From NCBI GenBank assembly GCA_032173965.1, contig CM063292.1:293001-357000 (forward strand): a DNA stretch of 64,000 nucleotides. Direction: 5' to 3'. The notes under the pieces are model-generated. The model worked only from the letters and a program-made list of their open reading frames with translations, had not been told where the DNA came from and searched no databases. A program made the position numbers and the translations under genes. The DNA is from Sitta carolinensis (Eukaryota > Chordata > Aves > Passeriformes > Sittidae). Positions within the stretch are counted from its first letter, which is position 1. Each line of letters begins with the position of its first letter. Below, piece after piece: positions 44,446 to 58,355 of this stretch.

Positions 44446-45750
44446 ATACCTCGCCCTGTAAGTGCAAACCTCATATTCTTTAATGCAACGCTGGTACCCT
44501 GATGCTTCCCAGGGCATTCACATTCCTGTGGCTAAGCAAACAGCTCTGTCAAAGATTCACCAGCAGAATAAATCCAGTCTGATTCAAACTTACGGGAATA
44601 ACACATCTTAAACGAAAAGTTATTTTACTTCTTTAGGTACCCAGAGTCATCCACACCTACTAAAAAGACTAGAACAAACATCCAGGCAGCTCTCTCTTGG
44701 AGCAGGAGGTGCCTCGTGACAAACAGGCTTCCAAGCTTTTGGAAGGAGCTTTTTAGTGAATATGCCCCACAGGTCATGAGCCAGAAAAATTCGGACATTT
44801 TACCATGTACCGAGCAATACTGACTCAAATCCCTTTTTTGAAAGGAGAAAAATAAAAAGGTGTTCCTCGCATGCATTCTGCAATCCCTTGCTATCTCAGC
44901 AGTGTATTATCTTCCAAATTAATTCTCAGTATTTTGCAAAAAACCCCCAAACTAATTAATTTCTTTATAAAAAGGTCCTCCTGTCCAAGTGTTCTATTAA
45001 CATCCCACATTGTGAAATGTTTCCATTACTCACACATAGCCTTGTGCTGCTGTGTTTTCCCCTTTGTCAAGGCCCATTTATGAAATCAGTTCAGGGCTCA
45101 TCCACTTTAGATTCCTGAGTGACTCTCTGTTTAGTAAGGATTTCTTTATTCTTCCCACCCCACATACACCATAAGCCATTTCTTATTTCGTTTTAGAATT
45201 TACTCAGCCTTTTTGATTACTCTCCCTCTCTTTACGTTATAAATAATCCTCAATATGCTGATTTTGCCCTATTTCCTTTCATCATTTCAAGTAAAGGCAG
45301 CTTTGTACCATCAAATCGTGGAGTTGCATCAATCACCTCTTCTGTCTTGTATCTTCCTTTATCAGATGAATTAATTGTGATGTGCTTATGATATATTTAA
45401 ACCCTTGCCTGTTTTTCTCTCTTGTATTTGTTTTCTTTATAAATATTTCTTGCACCTGTTTCTCTGACACTAGTTGCTTAGTTCCTTGAAATGTATCAGA
45501 ATTTTTAACAGTCTGATATTTCCTGTTTTGTGCAACTTACACACTCACACCGTGAATCCAGGGATTTACCTCTTCAGAGTGACACAGAGCTGCTCTTTCC
45601 GTTCTCAGACCCCACTGAGCTCCAAACTGCAGCTCTGACATGGAAATTCTCCCTTTTTTCATTCCTCTTCACAAATTTCACAGTCAAGGAGATCAGTGGT
45701 GTTCTACTTCCATGTTATTGTTCTGAGCAATTACTCCAAAGATCTTACTG

Positions 45751-46959
45751 ATACAGATTTGAAAGAGTGAGAAAAACAAGAAATACCCTTTCATTACCAA
45801 GGACAAAACGAGTACCAGCACTGCAGCTGAGGATGAAAGGGATTGTTTCATGTTCCACCTCAAATTCCTCATCCAACATTGAAGTTTCCACTAAATTCTG
45901 AGGAACTCTGGGCTGAAAAGGGCCTGCCCTGCTTCAGATCAACTTGAACATGGTTTGTCTGTCTCCAGGCAGTGAAATGTTCGCCCTGTGCTTCCAAGGA
46001 TTCCTCAGGAATGTGTTATGTGTCTTATCAACACACAGTACTTATCAAGTGTTGATGCAAAAAGCCCAAAGGAACATGTGCAAACCGACTTCAGAAGAAG
46101 AAATCATGAGGAAGACCTGAGGGAGTTTATAAAGATACCAGGAGTAAAATTGGGTTATTAGAAACACTTTTGTAATGCTGAACACATCCCAGTGACCAGC
46201 AAAATCCCCATGCACTTGTAAAGGGACAAAAGAGCATAAAGGCAATACAGTGCAGGTTCTGAAGAGGTCTCTTTTGGAAGACTGAGCGAGTCAGAAACTC
46301 TGTCACGTAAATTGGATACCTTCAGTTCAGTTTGTCAGAAGTGCAGCACCATAGCACATCTGCATGGCAAGAGAAGAGTTTTGTAAGATAAATGTATTTG
46401 CAGTGCCACACTCCCTTGTACTTGTGCTCAGGTTGTTGTTTTTATTAACAAATGATTCAGATATTTTGAGTCACAGATAGACAAATTGTTTATAAACTGA
46501 TTTAAAAAAAGGAAAATTTTAATAAATTACATAACTTAAAATATAAAGAAAAGTTGTAGTTATTTATTATGCCAAGTAACCAGCTCCCAGCCTGCTTGCT
46601 GCTGAGTGTTGCTCAGGGAGGATGGCTGTAGGCTTTGGCAGGTTCCTAACTCATATAGGAGGATCCAAAAAAACGGTTAAGGGCTCCTCAAGAACATTCT
46701 GACTCTTGTAAGAACTTAAAAAAGAGAGAAGAAAATTCTACCAGCTCAGGCTGAGATCATGCATGTAAACAAAGAGAACAAGACACTCCAAGAAGTGGGC
46801 TGTGTTATTTCTCACAGTAAAATCTGTGCATGGAGAGCAAAGCTGTGATAAAAAACTTTCATCTTATTGTTTATTGCCTCAGTGATATCCAGAGGAAATC
46901 TGCTTAGTCTGCAACCCAGAGGAGGATTTTCCCACCTTCTAGCTATGAAAATCTGAAAC
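45751..46959. other. no recognised gene
   Basis: AT-rich unique sequence; nothing supportable. Confidence 0.5.
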
Positions 46960-47190
46960 TAATTCTGTGTTCTCTGGCCACTCATAATACAGCCTCTACA
47001 ATCTAAACATAATTAACAACACTGCTGCTGCTGCTAATAAATAAGCTGGAAAAGAATCTACTTCACTCCTATCTAATGTTAATTTTCTAGGGAGAAGGGG
47101 AGGGAGACAGGCAAGGATGACAAAGTAATATTTTGAGGTCAAAGCAGGCAATTGCAATTCCATTCCATAAGGCCATTACTTTCTCAGCAG
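46960..47190. promoter_or_regulatory. weakly enhancer-like block
   Basis: Words include AAACATAATTAACAAC, GCTGCTAATAAATAAGC, TCTAATGTTAATTTTC, GGCAATTGCAATTCC and GTGATTACC in non-repetitive DNA. Motif density is suggestive only. Confidence 0.22.
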
Positions 47191-50100
47191 TGATTACCAA
47201 AGGAGCCTCACCAGGCTAAAAAAAAAAAGGTTCATCTACCTTTCAGACCTTCCTGGTTCTCAAACTGACAAACAGATATTACCAACGCCTTCATGCTGTC
47301 TGAAGCCTTTCCCAGCTGCACCCATGAAAAGATCATCTCAGGCAGCCCAACACCTAAAAAACCCTTTGAAAATATTTTGTGCTCAGACCTTTTTTTTTCT
47401 AAACATAATGGCAACCTCTCCTGTCCTACCAAAATCCAAAATCCAGAGCACAAAAAAACCAAAATCAAAATATATTCCCCTACTCTTCTTCCCCAGATCA
47501 GCACAAGCTATTCTTAACATCAGGTCAATACCAACATAACAAGGAGAAAACTTTTCAATATTAATTTTCTAAGTTAGTCCAATTAAAGATCACACCTTCA
47601 ATCTCCCTTATGCTGCATTTTCCAAACATTTTAAAACATTCGGTACAAAATGCTGATCATGAAAGAAGCTGAAAGCTAGCTGCTGAGCCCTGCCAGCAGG
47701 AAAAACTTTGTCCCTAGGGAGGTGGCCAGCAGTTGGACACGTGATCCAGCAAGTTACACCAACCTGTCCTATTCCAAGGGCTTCCTTTAATCCAATTGTT
47801 TAGAAACAGTTTGATATTATTATCCCAGATCTCATTACAACATTGCAGAGAGCAGTCTGTAAGTCCTGAATGAAGAATAAAGAATGGGCTGCAAAATACT
47901 CAGTTCAAATCCTGTCTACATAAAAACATCTCTGCTAACAACAAGGCATCTTTGCTTGGAGTGAGGGGCAGACAAAGATGATGGGAAAAACAAGGCAGAT
48001 GTACTATCAAGAAACTACCAAAAAAAAAAAAAAAAAGTTTGAAGCTCATCTCCTCCCCTCAACTTTATAGGCATAGTTTGGAAACACCTATGTTTTCACA
48101 GGAAAGACAGGGCAGGTGCCAAACCCTGCTCAGAGACCAGGTCCCTGTGCTAGGAAACAACATGCCCTCCACCTCCAATGGGCTCTTAATTATGTGTTGT
48201 CCCCAGATGATCAAATTACATTTCTCACTCTTGAAGCTCTGTACAGAGCTATCTTCCATCTCTCTAGTCTGAGGAACCAACTCAGTATTGTGTCTTCCTG
48301 AATAATTTGAGTTGCAATCAAATTTGGCAGAGCAGCAGTGGATGATACCAAAATATGAGTGCAATAGTACCTGTGCACACTGCCTCTTGAAATAGGAGTC
48401 TACCAATTCATAGGATTATTTCTCACCACGTGCATTCTCTTCCCATGCTCAGTGTTATTGGATGGAGTGTCTCAACAACCTCTGGTTCCACTCTGAAAAA
48501 ACCTCTGATAAAAACTTGGAACTCTGAGGATGAGAAGAAAAGAAGATAAATATACGCATGCAAGATAAACTGTGGGTGTAATTGTTTGCAAGGCTGCTAC
48601 TGCTTTGAACTATCTTAATTTTGAGAGCCTCTATTGTGATAAACCTTGGTTATAGTCCTCTGGAAAGTGACAACAGGCTGTCATGACATCCAACATGGAA
48701 ACAGATGTTGATGCTTGGCATCCAAGCAGTTCCACCAACTTGGACTGGTGGCCAGTAATCCTCAATTGCTGAAACAGTGATTTAGCTCCCAGCACCATAC
48801 TTAGTCAATCATTTCCTCTTCCTCTTTAATATATCACTGGGGTTTTTTAATTATTTGTTTAAATTCTAGGCAGCAAGAATGAGAAATCTTTTAATCTCCT
48901 TCCTGAAGAGCCTTGCATACTGAGCTCTGCTAAATATTTGGTAAGATAAATGACAGAGCTGCTCTAAAGGAATCATGTGTTCTAGAAATAAAAAAAAAAT
49001 ACATCTGTTGTCTCTTGTCAATATGAAAGGTGAGCCACGTAAAACATGGGCAAAATACTGAGGAATGACAGAAGACATGCCCATGTCAATTCAGGTGTAA
49101 GGTTATCCCATTTCCTTTCATTTCTGAGGCTCTGACATGCTTCATTTTTCAGACAGGAGGAGACCAAAGTAAAGGTTATTAGATCTTGCTGGTCTGAAAT
49201 CAGGGGAAGAGAAGATACCCCTAGCTTAGCACACAGGTGTGGTTTGGTTTGACTCTGCTGGGGACTGGGACACAACCTGGGAGTGTCAGTGCCCATCAGA
49301 ACATTCAACCTTCGCAGCCAAGTTTACAGGGGTGCTCCACAGCACCACCTTTCACCCTTTGGCCAGTGAAAAGACTGTGACTTTCAATTTACACCCTTCC
49401 TTGGGACTAAAATCCAAAAGTGCTGCAGAGGACCCCACAGAGGCTCAGCAAAATGATGGACCAGGAGACCTAGAACCTGAAATTATATGTGCCAGAAGCA
49501 GCATGAACATCTGGTTGAAGACTTTCATTAGCAGAGATCAAGTAGGGACACCTCCCTCACTGCTGAAATGGTGCTGCACACCAGAGTATCCCATTAGCCC
49601 TCCCAGGTGGGAAAAAAGTACTTTTTTCTCCTCAATAAAAGAACAAAGACCATTGATTTTTCTGTTTATAGAGGGCAGCCAAAACCAACTCAGGTAAAGT
49701 CCTCCTTCTCTAGTACTTGTTTGAGATACACTGTGTGGCTGGGTTTTTATAGCTGAAAAGATTGCATCTCAAGCTGTGAAGCAGAGAGTTCTCCAGCTCT
49801 CACCTGTGCCAGTGGCTGCAGCAGCAGTGGATTCTGAGGGACAGAAACTTCTTTTCTGGAGGAGGGTGAGCACCTGACACAACTGGCATTCAAGTGAAAG
49901 AAAGAGGCTGCAAGGCTTTAACACATTACCTGATTTACATTATTATTTACACTGTTTTATGTTTAAAATACAAAAAAGTATTATTTCAGCTCCTTCTTGG
50001 TTGCACATTGTAGCACACTGACTGACCTCTTTATCCCTTTGCAAAGGGTGGCACAGACACTTCATAAATGTTTACTCCAGGATTAAATATTTTTTGTTCA

Positions 50101-53100
50101 GTTTGCATATGACTCACTAGTAGGCTCCCAGGCTTGCCTGGATTATTAGCTACATTTATTGAAAAGTACACATATACATATACTAAATTCACTAAAAAAG
50201 CAAGGATCCTGGAAGAATCCTGTTCAATAAACAGGAATGCCAATATCCTCCATGCTAACAGTCCTGGCTGAAGTAGTTTACTTAAGAGGATGAATTAACT
50301 CCAGGGCAGTTATTCTGTTAAATGTCAATAGACAGCAGCACTGAGAAAACTCTTTTTTTTTTCCCCCTTTTTTTTTTTTTTTTTCTGCTGCTGGTTTGGG
50401 AAAAAGGAATCTTTGAAAAAAGAAGATAGCAAAGAATAAAACCAAACACACCAGTCATCAATGGATGAATTGTAATATCAATTATTAAAGATAATTCTAA
50501 TAGTTGTCTCGCAGAATATGGACTTTTCACAGAAGAAACAGAGCAGGAATGTGCACCAGTGCAGGCAGTGGGACAGGGCACAGTCTTCAGGCTGAGCCAG
50601 TCCTCACTGATAGCTGTTTCTGCCAGCATATTGTCCATCAGGAAAAGGCACTGGCAGGGGGGTGGTGGAAGACCCTCAAGCATTCCTTCCCTCAAACTAT
50701 CTCAGACATTTCGTTTGCAAAATATCATGATGAAAATATTACAAAACATCTCACCAAAATGAAAGTTTTGCCTCGAGAGGGGCTGAGTTGCACAGCCATG
50801 GCTGTGATCATGGCCATCCCCAGTGGTATTTGTCAGGTGCTCCCTGTAACACCCTCAGCACAGGGAAAAGTTCTGTCGAGGGGTGGAAAGTGCCCAGGGT
50901 TCACTGGCAGCCACAAGGGGAGGCAGAACAGGATCCCAGCGTGCACAGCCACAAAAACAAATGTCCAAGTAGTAAAAATATTCTGAACTACTTCAGCTAA
51001 ATATTTCAGTGTAACATTTACAGTGCTATCTATTCTAAGTCAGAGCTTTTGCATAGAGTATTTTGCACTTTAGTGTGTATTTCTATATTAATTTAATATT
51101 AATTTCTCATTGAGTTCTAAATTGATCTAGGAAACACCAATTCTTTCCCATTAGTACTTGGGTGAAGTATTTTGAATCCCCCACTGTACTATTTAGTTCC
51201 ATCTCTTGATGTTCCTTTCCTCATCACTTCATCCCTCCAAGCTAGCCAGTATTCTTCCCTTGCCACCCCATGTTAATCAGTCACTTATCACTGCTGCCTG
51301 ACATCTGTCCATGCTAAAGAAGGGAAGAAATGAGGGGGGGAAGTACTGGGACAGCTGGGGAACATAGAAAGAGCCTTCAAATAAAAAGAAGTTTGTTATG
51401 AAGAGTGAAACACTCTCTCCATGTTCACAGAACATAAAAAAATGGAAGTAGGTATGAACTGTAGTAAGGGAAATTAGATAAAATAAAGGAAACCCTCTCT
51501 CAAATAGAAAATGTAATTAAGCACTGGAATACATTTCTGTAAGGATATCAATTGCTTCCAGAGATGGAGGAACCTTTTATGGTCCTTCCCAGATGTAAAT
51601 CCAGAGATAAATCCTGGACATCTCTTTTCCTTACCCTTCAGAGACCGTTATCTTGCAAGATAACCAAGTTTGATTTTTTCATTTAGCAAATGCTGTAGAG
51701 TTACTAAATCTTTTGGTAAAAGAAATTGCTTCTCTAAGGGACACCAGTGCTCCATAAAAGCTGACAGTCTGTCTGAAGGGCTGCCAGCAACAGCGTGGGG
51801 AGAAGCAGCTTTGCCTGAGGGACTTGCAGAATAATCTCCTTGTGCCCTCCTGTCTCCAGCCACTGGAGTCAGGAAGAATGGCAAACTTCACAAAACTGTT
51901 TTAAAGGAAACCATCAGAACCTAAAACTTACTTGTTATTATAACTCTGAATCTTACCGTATTCTTCAGCTGCATAAAATCCTAAAGGCTAATTTTAAATT
52001 GGGGGAGAAGAAGATTTCTGTTTATTAGCTTTGGTCTTGAGTTTTGAGTTGTATCAAGTGCTTTTCTACTTCTGGATATAACAAAGACCAAATAGGAATC
52101 TCTTGTATTTGTATTTCTGTGCACTAACAATCTTTCAAGCAATCTCCAGTCGTTTTGGCAGCTTACAGCTCGATTTATCTGTGCAGAGAATTCTCCTGTT
52201 CAATGTGACATAGAGAGATTCTACTGCAAATTCTTTTAGAAGAATTGCAGGATAAGCAATGGAGATGAGTATCTTCAGTTGATCAGCATTGTGGTAGTTA
52301 AAACAGGGAGAGAAAAACAACATTATTTTGCACTTTGAAACCTGTTTCTAATCAGCTGAGCTACTCCTATGGGGTCAAATAAAAATGATTAGCTTATTAA
52401 AAGCATAGTTTTGCTATTTAATAAGCAAAAATGATTGAAAAGTCTGTTTCAGATCCTGATAATTTTAGTGTTTCTAGTTAAGCCTACAAAATTGCATTCA
52501 TTATTAGTGTCTAGATTCATTAACAATTCAATTTATAGATATTAATGCTTATAATGCATGCTTCACTTGCCAAAACTTGAAGAGAAATTGTTTCAATTAG
52601 CTTTCATGGATCATGGATCCTACCGGCTGGGTATTTTTAGACAAAAGATACAAACACATCCCCAAGCAATGCTAATGCACAGCTGGGATCCGTATGGAAG
52701 GTCAGCTAATGGTTTAAAAGGAAAACCAGTAAATAAATTTTACATAGAACTGTGGGATAGGAAGAGAATCAATCAAATATTTGCAGGTCGCACCCCTCCC
52801 CTTAAAAACAACACAATTCCCTGGACTGGATTTTTAAAAATAAGGCATAAGATATAAGATAGTGACTGGGTTAAGGAATATTTATCAGGCTGTGATGAAG
52901 CATGCCAGGTATGCATGGGCCCAAGGCAAACGACTTCCTTCTCATTTTCATTCAAACTACATAATTAAAGGCAGCAACGATGCACCAGTGCAGCCATGTG
53001 GGAGGATTGTAGCCAAGGAGAGAACTGTGATCAACACTTTATCTTCTTTCTTTAGGTCTGTTACAGTCAGGGAGAGCAATCCAAAATCCACACAAACAAA

Positions 53101-53246
53101 TCTGTGCTACACCTGCATCCTAAAAGCTGCCAGAGGACAGAAGGACAGCAGCTGTCCAGGTGGCAGGGTCACCGTGTCACCAGGCATGGACATGCAGCAG
53201 GACTGCTCGGGCCATGCCTGCACCCATCCACACGGCAGCTCTAGAA
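47191..53246. other. no recognised gene; simple tracts
   Basis: Six kilobases of intron-like DNA. Poly-A lies at about 48020-48036 and a pure polypyrimidine tract at 50351-50385. The ORF at 49239-49697 (152 codons, plus) ends at a donor-like CAACTCAG-GTAAAG, and 50504-50986 is open for 160 codons. Neither has a domain or a convincing acceptor. Confidence 0.5.
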
Positions 53247-53302
53247 ATGCTGGCCTGAAAATGCTGGCCTGAAAAAGCTGGCCTGAAAAAGCTGGCTTTG
53301 AC
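53247..53302. repeat. 14-bp tandem repeat, about 3.7 copies
   Basis: ATGCTGGCCTGAAA twice, then AAGCTGGCCTGAAA, then a partial AAGCTGGCTTTGAC. Confidence 0.92.
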
Positions 53303-53872
53303 ACTGCCAGTGCCGGAGCGCCCTTCCTCCTCCTCCTCCTCTGCAGAGTGCCGGGGTTGAGTCGGCTGATCCCTGATGGTACCTGAGGTACTCGTGGTGC
53401 CTCAGTGGTCAGGGCAAAGCCCCACAGCCTGGGAGCTGGCTGGCTGCTCCTGCTTCCTGAGACCTGGCACGAGAATGTCAGCCCAGCTGAGCCCAAGCCC
53501 ACAGTCCACACCTGCCCACAGCCCCACGGCTTCTCTCCCATCTGCACATGTCTCTGAGACTCAAAGAAAACTAGTATTTGAAGAGAGTTAGCTCATTTAC
53601 TAAGAAAAAATGCCTCAGAAGCCTATCAGTAGTGCAGTGGCAATGGGAGCCTGGCTCCAGCAGCTGTGCCAGGAGGTCATTAGCAGCACCACAGAACTGG
53701 TCAGGACCATCACTCATTTCGTTTCAAAAGCCCAAAGCCCCGACTTCCTTTGCCGTGGAGAAGAGAGAACAGATTCCAGTCATGAGAAAATGCTCTCACT
53801 TACCTCTCCCACTTCCCATGAACATGCTTCCAGACCTTTCCTACCAGCCTCTGAACACCCTGGCTCTTACCC
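53303..53872. other. no recognised gene
   Basis: GC-moderate sequence with a CCTCCTCCTCCTCCTC run near 53326. ORFs up to 146 codons have no domain. Confidence 0.5.
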
Positions 53873-54035
53873 TGAGTCACAGAACAGCCCAGGCTGGAAG
53901 GGACCTCGGTAGACCTTCCATGGGAAAAGGAGCCCAGGTAAGTTTGTCTCACACTGTTCAGAAGCATCTTGAAACCCTCCAGTAGTGGAGACTCCACCAC
54001 AGCCCTGGGGGTGTACTGGCTGTACTGGCCTACTC
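53873..54035 (-). mobile_element. CR1 LINE fragment, antisense
   Basis: AGTCACAGAACAGCCCAGGC, TGGAAGGGACCTCGGTAGACC, then GCATCTTGAAACCCTCCAG and GTGGAGACTCCACCACAGCC are collinear with antisense CR1 (CAGAATCA..GGCTGGAAGGGACCT, CTTGAAAACCTCCAGGGATGG, GACTCCACCACCTCCCTGGG). The AGGTAAGT at 53935 is inside the element and not a real donor. Confidence 0.85.
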
Positions 54036-54914
54036 CTAAGGACCCCCACATCTGAACTCTAGTGCTGGGCTGGTAAAGATTGACTAGCTCCCATATTTAG
54101 GGTATTGAACATCAATGACACCACACCGAGTCCACTTGGAAATCAAGTAAATGGATAAATAGGCCCAGAAAGGAAAAGGACACTACTGTTGGGTTTTGTT
54201 TAGGTTCAGCATTTTCACAATTTTATAGGTTTTTCAGTCACATAGCCAAATCAATGCTGAAAACACAGGAAAAGAAATTCCTCTAAGTTTCTTTTTTTTT
54301 GGACTATGCTTTTTTCTCCCACCACATGAGCAATTCAATAAACTGAAGTTATTTTTGGCAAAGAGCACTTTTCACCAAGAATTGCTTAAATGCTTTTTTT
54401 GAGCTGTTCTCTTCTAAATTCGGTGATTAGTTTTACAACCATTAAACTTCTGCAGCTTTAACTCTAAGGTTACATATTCCTCTCCTCTTTAACAAACTCC
54501 TCTTAGTCAATAACTAAGTTAATTTTTTTCATTTTCTTTCTTTTCTTTTTTTTTTTTTTTTTCAGGAGCTGACTGCACAGGGCAGTGGTTAGAGCAGGAG
54601 GCTGACATGGTGAGAGGATGATGGAAAAGGAACAGCAGATATGGCTTAGGCATAGAATGAATAGTGGGACACAGGCAAGACTGGCAGAAGGAAATGTTAA
54701 TGGGCACAAGCCAACAAACAGGCTCGGCAGGTCCCATCCCCATATTTTATGCATTTTGGAAAATAGAGTGGGATGCTCCAAATACCCTCATGGGAAAGGT
54801 TGATTTTGGTTTGAAAAAGAAAGTTTGCGAGATTTTCATCTTAGCAAAGCTTTGATTCTTACATGAACAGAAATTCCAAGTTTTATCTTGTCACAAAGAC
54901 TAGAAATATGCTAC
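54036..54914. other. no recognised gene; poly-T tract
   Basis: A T-rich run with few interruptions lies at about 54520-54562. No supportable gene. Confidence 0.5.
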
Positions 54915-55125
54915 TTACGGGGAAAAAAACCCAATAAAAACCCCAGCCAGCCCAGCCCCCCCCCATCAAAAGCAAAACAAAAAAACAAGCCCCACTCGCA
55001 AAAAAGGGAAAACCGCACCACCAAAACAAACAAACAAATAAAACCCAAACAAAACAAAAAAAAAACCTGTCAAAAAACAAACCCCAAAACAATCAAAAAA
55101 CCCACGCCCCAAACCAAGAGACAGT
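54915..55125. repeat. A/C-rich low-complexity tract
   Basis: About 210 bp of A runs and short C runs (CAAACAAACAAATAAAACCC and similar). The Lys/Pro/Asn-rich plus ORF and the Phe/Trp-rich minus ORF here are artefacts. Confidence 0.9.
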
Positions 55126-58100
55126 TATTTGTGGTAGGAATGGCTGCCTGGTTTCAGGCCCCCTCTGTCCCCCCCTCAGCAGCCCAGCCCAGTGCTGGAG
55201 GCAGGCTCTGGGATGGTATTTGCACTCAGCCAAAGGAAGCCACTTCCTCATTAAGATATACCCAAATATGGCAATAACATGGAGAGCCAAAAGTAGTAAC
55301 AGATTTATTATTACCACTATGTGGAAATAATTTTTTTTTTTTTTTGCTGTTACTCAATCCAGTTAATTATCCATGCAAAGTAAAGTTATTCCTGGCAGCC
55401 ACAGAGGCAGAGCTGACTTGGTAATGGCTGGGGATGGAATGGTTGTTATGCAGGAGGAGAAACTAAATAGTTCAGTAAATTAGTCCAAATAGACCCACAC
55501 TGGGATTGGCCTACAGAGATTCAAACTACTGAAGTCAATGCTTTTAGGCTTATCTTACTTTTTATTTAATAGAGAAGTGTCTGATCTGGGACTGTATCAC
55601 ATCCCAAACACTCTGCAAAGAGGTAATTTTCCAGCATGCCCTGGGACTAACAGGAAGAATTACAGAAAGCTTCCAACCATCCAGCTGCCACCAGCATCCT
55701 GGACTTTCAGCAGAACGTGGTGGTTCCTGAGTGCTCGGGCGGGTGTTACAAAGCACACCACCCACTGCCTCAGGGCTGTCTGAGGCCCTGGAGGGCAGCA
55801 AAAAGCTGAGAGTGCAGCACCATCTCTGTCATCAGCCTCAGCACAGCTCAGCCTGGAGCACCCCGGCTCCCAAGGCATTCTGGAGGCACTCTGCTGGCAC
55901 TTGGGGCTTATTTGCCCTAGGCAGTGTCCCCACAGTCAAGTTTCACCTTGTGGGAAAAAAACAAACACTAAAAAACCAACACCATACACAAAATGCCACA
56001 TTCCCTTTGATAATAGGAAAGGGGACAAAAAAAAAAAAAAAATAAAAATGAAGCCACAGAGTGGGAAAAACCCCAAACTTACAGAAAACAAGAGCTGAAA
56101 GTGAAAAAAACCACAGAATTTATAAAATAAAAATTATTTGAACTGTCCACAGGCACAGTGATTGTATAAACACTAAACAACAGGCACATAAATGAACACT
56201 ATGGGAAAAGCAACTGCTGACATTTTTACTGCAGGAAGGACAGACCACCAAGAACAGCCTGACTCAAACACCCAGCGTTGGTTCCCACACCAGAGCTGTT
56301 TGTGTTGGCTCCAGCATCCAGTCCCAAGCAGAACAGTAAGAATATGCATTCTGCTGATGTTTGAATAACCCCTGCCAACAAATTGATCCCCCAGCAGCCA
56401 GACTGTAGGAGATGGGTGGAGATAAATAAGTGTGGGAGAGCAAGAAAGTAAACCGAAAAGACACTCGGCACTCTTCTTCCAGCGTCAGTGTTCAGTGGGG
56501 GCTCTTACCATTTCCCTTCTTTAAATGGATTATTTCTTTCCCCCAATCCAGGGCCACTGGTGACCATATGTAATGTACATGCAAGGAAGACATGGCTGCC
56601 CCAGAAACAGATTCCACAGATGGTAACCCAGAGGACAGCCTGAATCAAGCAAATCTCTAAATAAGGTCTGGGAGGCACTTTCTGAAGAGGAGCTCCATTA
56701 ATCCCAAGTAGGCAATTCCAGCTGTTGGCTGGACCCCTGCCCAGCTGCCTCCTGCATTCACCTGGCCACCCTGCTGGCCCAGAACCTGCCTCCCACAGGT
56801 GCCTGCTCAGGGCACTGGCAGCCAACAGCTCCCAACAGTGCCACTGTCGCTGCTCAAACTGCCCAGGGAGCAAACCTGCGGAAAACATGAATGGAACTGT
56901 TCACAAAATATTACATTTCTTCCTAGAAAATACCGCTCCCTTCTCCCAGAAGGAAGTCACATAACATGGAGGACAACACTGACTTCTGACCATTCTTTTC
57001 AGACACCTTAATCCTTTCCCTTCTCACACAGAGCGCTGGTTTGGCACATGAGCTCATCAGGATGTGTGTACACCGTGCCACAAATGCAAAGAAAACAGAG
57101 TGAATAATTAAAAATACAGTAAATTTATAATTGTTTTAAACTGTCATGCCCCAGTATAGCTAATTTCCTGAAGAGATTTCATCCTTTCACTATTTTCAGC
57201 CTTTTAAAGACTCTTAATATTAAATGGAACTCTGTACCTTCAGTTGTCATTTTCCACCTTGCACAAGAAAACTTTTCCCACAGCATCTTTTAAAATTATA
57301 AATAAAACACCCAACTATTTTCTTTTTCCCACAGATGAGAACATTAAAACATTGACATTTTAATCTGTTTGATACAAGAATGAGTTGTGTCAGCACGCTG
57401 CTTCCAGCTACAACAACAGAAAATCCAAGTTTAATTAAAGACAGAGTAGAGAAGCTGCATGGTGGTGTCTGAACCAGGGATATACAGCAGATCCTTGCTT
57501 GCTCACCATTTTGGGCTCAGGTTCCTCTGTGGGCAACTGCTGGTCAGGCAAAATATGATTGAAAAGGAAGGAGAGGGAGGACAAAACCAAACATTTTTTT
57601 CCTCAGATAGGAGATACGAAAGGTGAGACCATGTACCTGAGACTTATACACATCACAAATTTTACCCAGAAAACAGTAACAGCATGGCACAAGCAGCCCT
57701 AACACAAATGTGCAGCAGAGGCCACTCACAGCCACATAGGCCCTGGAAGCTGCATTACATGCTGGGGCTGAAAAGCATTCACCTTCGAGACTCACACCCA
57801 CGTGTGCTCAGCCTGTGCCTGCTCATAGTCCCCAAACAACCACTTTAAGCAGCACTGGGACTCCTCACAAGGACTTCTCACAGGTGATAGCCCTTAGCAG
57901 CCCTTGGGCACTTCTGTTGCCAAAACAGGAAACTAACTTTTATTTTTCAGTCTTAGAAGTGGTATAAAAATGAATGCAGGCTAGTTCTGCACAAGATAAC
58001 CTGTCAGGAGCCATCAGCTAGGTGAGAATTCTTCTTCCAAAATGAAAATGTGGTGACCTCGCAGTCTTCCTTCTCACTAGGAAAGCCCCAAACACTGAGC

Positions 58101-58307
58101 CAGTCTCTAGGGTTTCATTACACCACTGAACCAGAGGAGGGGTGTCTTATCATTTGTTTAATAATGAACCTGTCAAAACCACTACAAACAGGAAGACTAA
58201 GGGAATAAGATAAAGTATTTTCTGCAGTAGAAGTGAGACTTCTAATATCTAAGGAGTTCATTTTGTTAGCATTTCACATCCGATGTTCCTCTCCAAGTAC
58301 CTACAAG
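55126..58307. other. no recognised gene; A/C-biased plus strand
   Basis: Unique sequence with simple A or T runs near 55332 and 56028. C exceeds G and A exceeds T on the plus strand across much of 55-61 kb. Nothing else recognised. Confidence 0.5.
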
Positions 58308-58355
58308 TCTCTTAGCAATGTGCCTCTTGATTCTCTTAGCAATGTTCCTGTCCAT
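58308..58355. repeat. 24-bp tandem duplication, diverged
   Basis: TCTCTTAGCAATGT recurs at 58308-58321 and 58332-58345, each followed by a similar sequence (GCCTCTTGAT / TCCTGTCCAT). Confidence 0.8.

Larger units (their letters stand above)
43700..45750. other. strongly T/C-biased (plus strand) region
   Basis: Most lines here have far more T than A and more C than G on the plus strand, unlike the A/C bias further right. Antisense CR1 and other old repeats explain part of it. No gene was found. ORFs here are Phe/Leu/Ser-rich and meaningless. Confidence 0.5.

Noticed and set aside
49239..49697. 152-codon plus-strand ORF ending at a GTAAAG donor
   Set aside because: No acceptor before it and no protein similarity. 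The donor is a common word.
50504..50986. 160-codon plus-strand ORF
   Set aside because: No domain, no start context of note and no splice structure.
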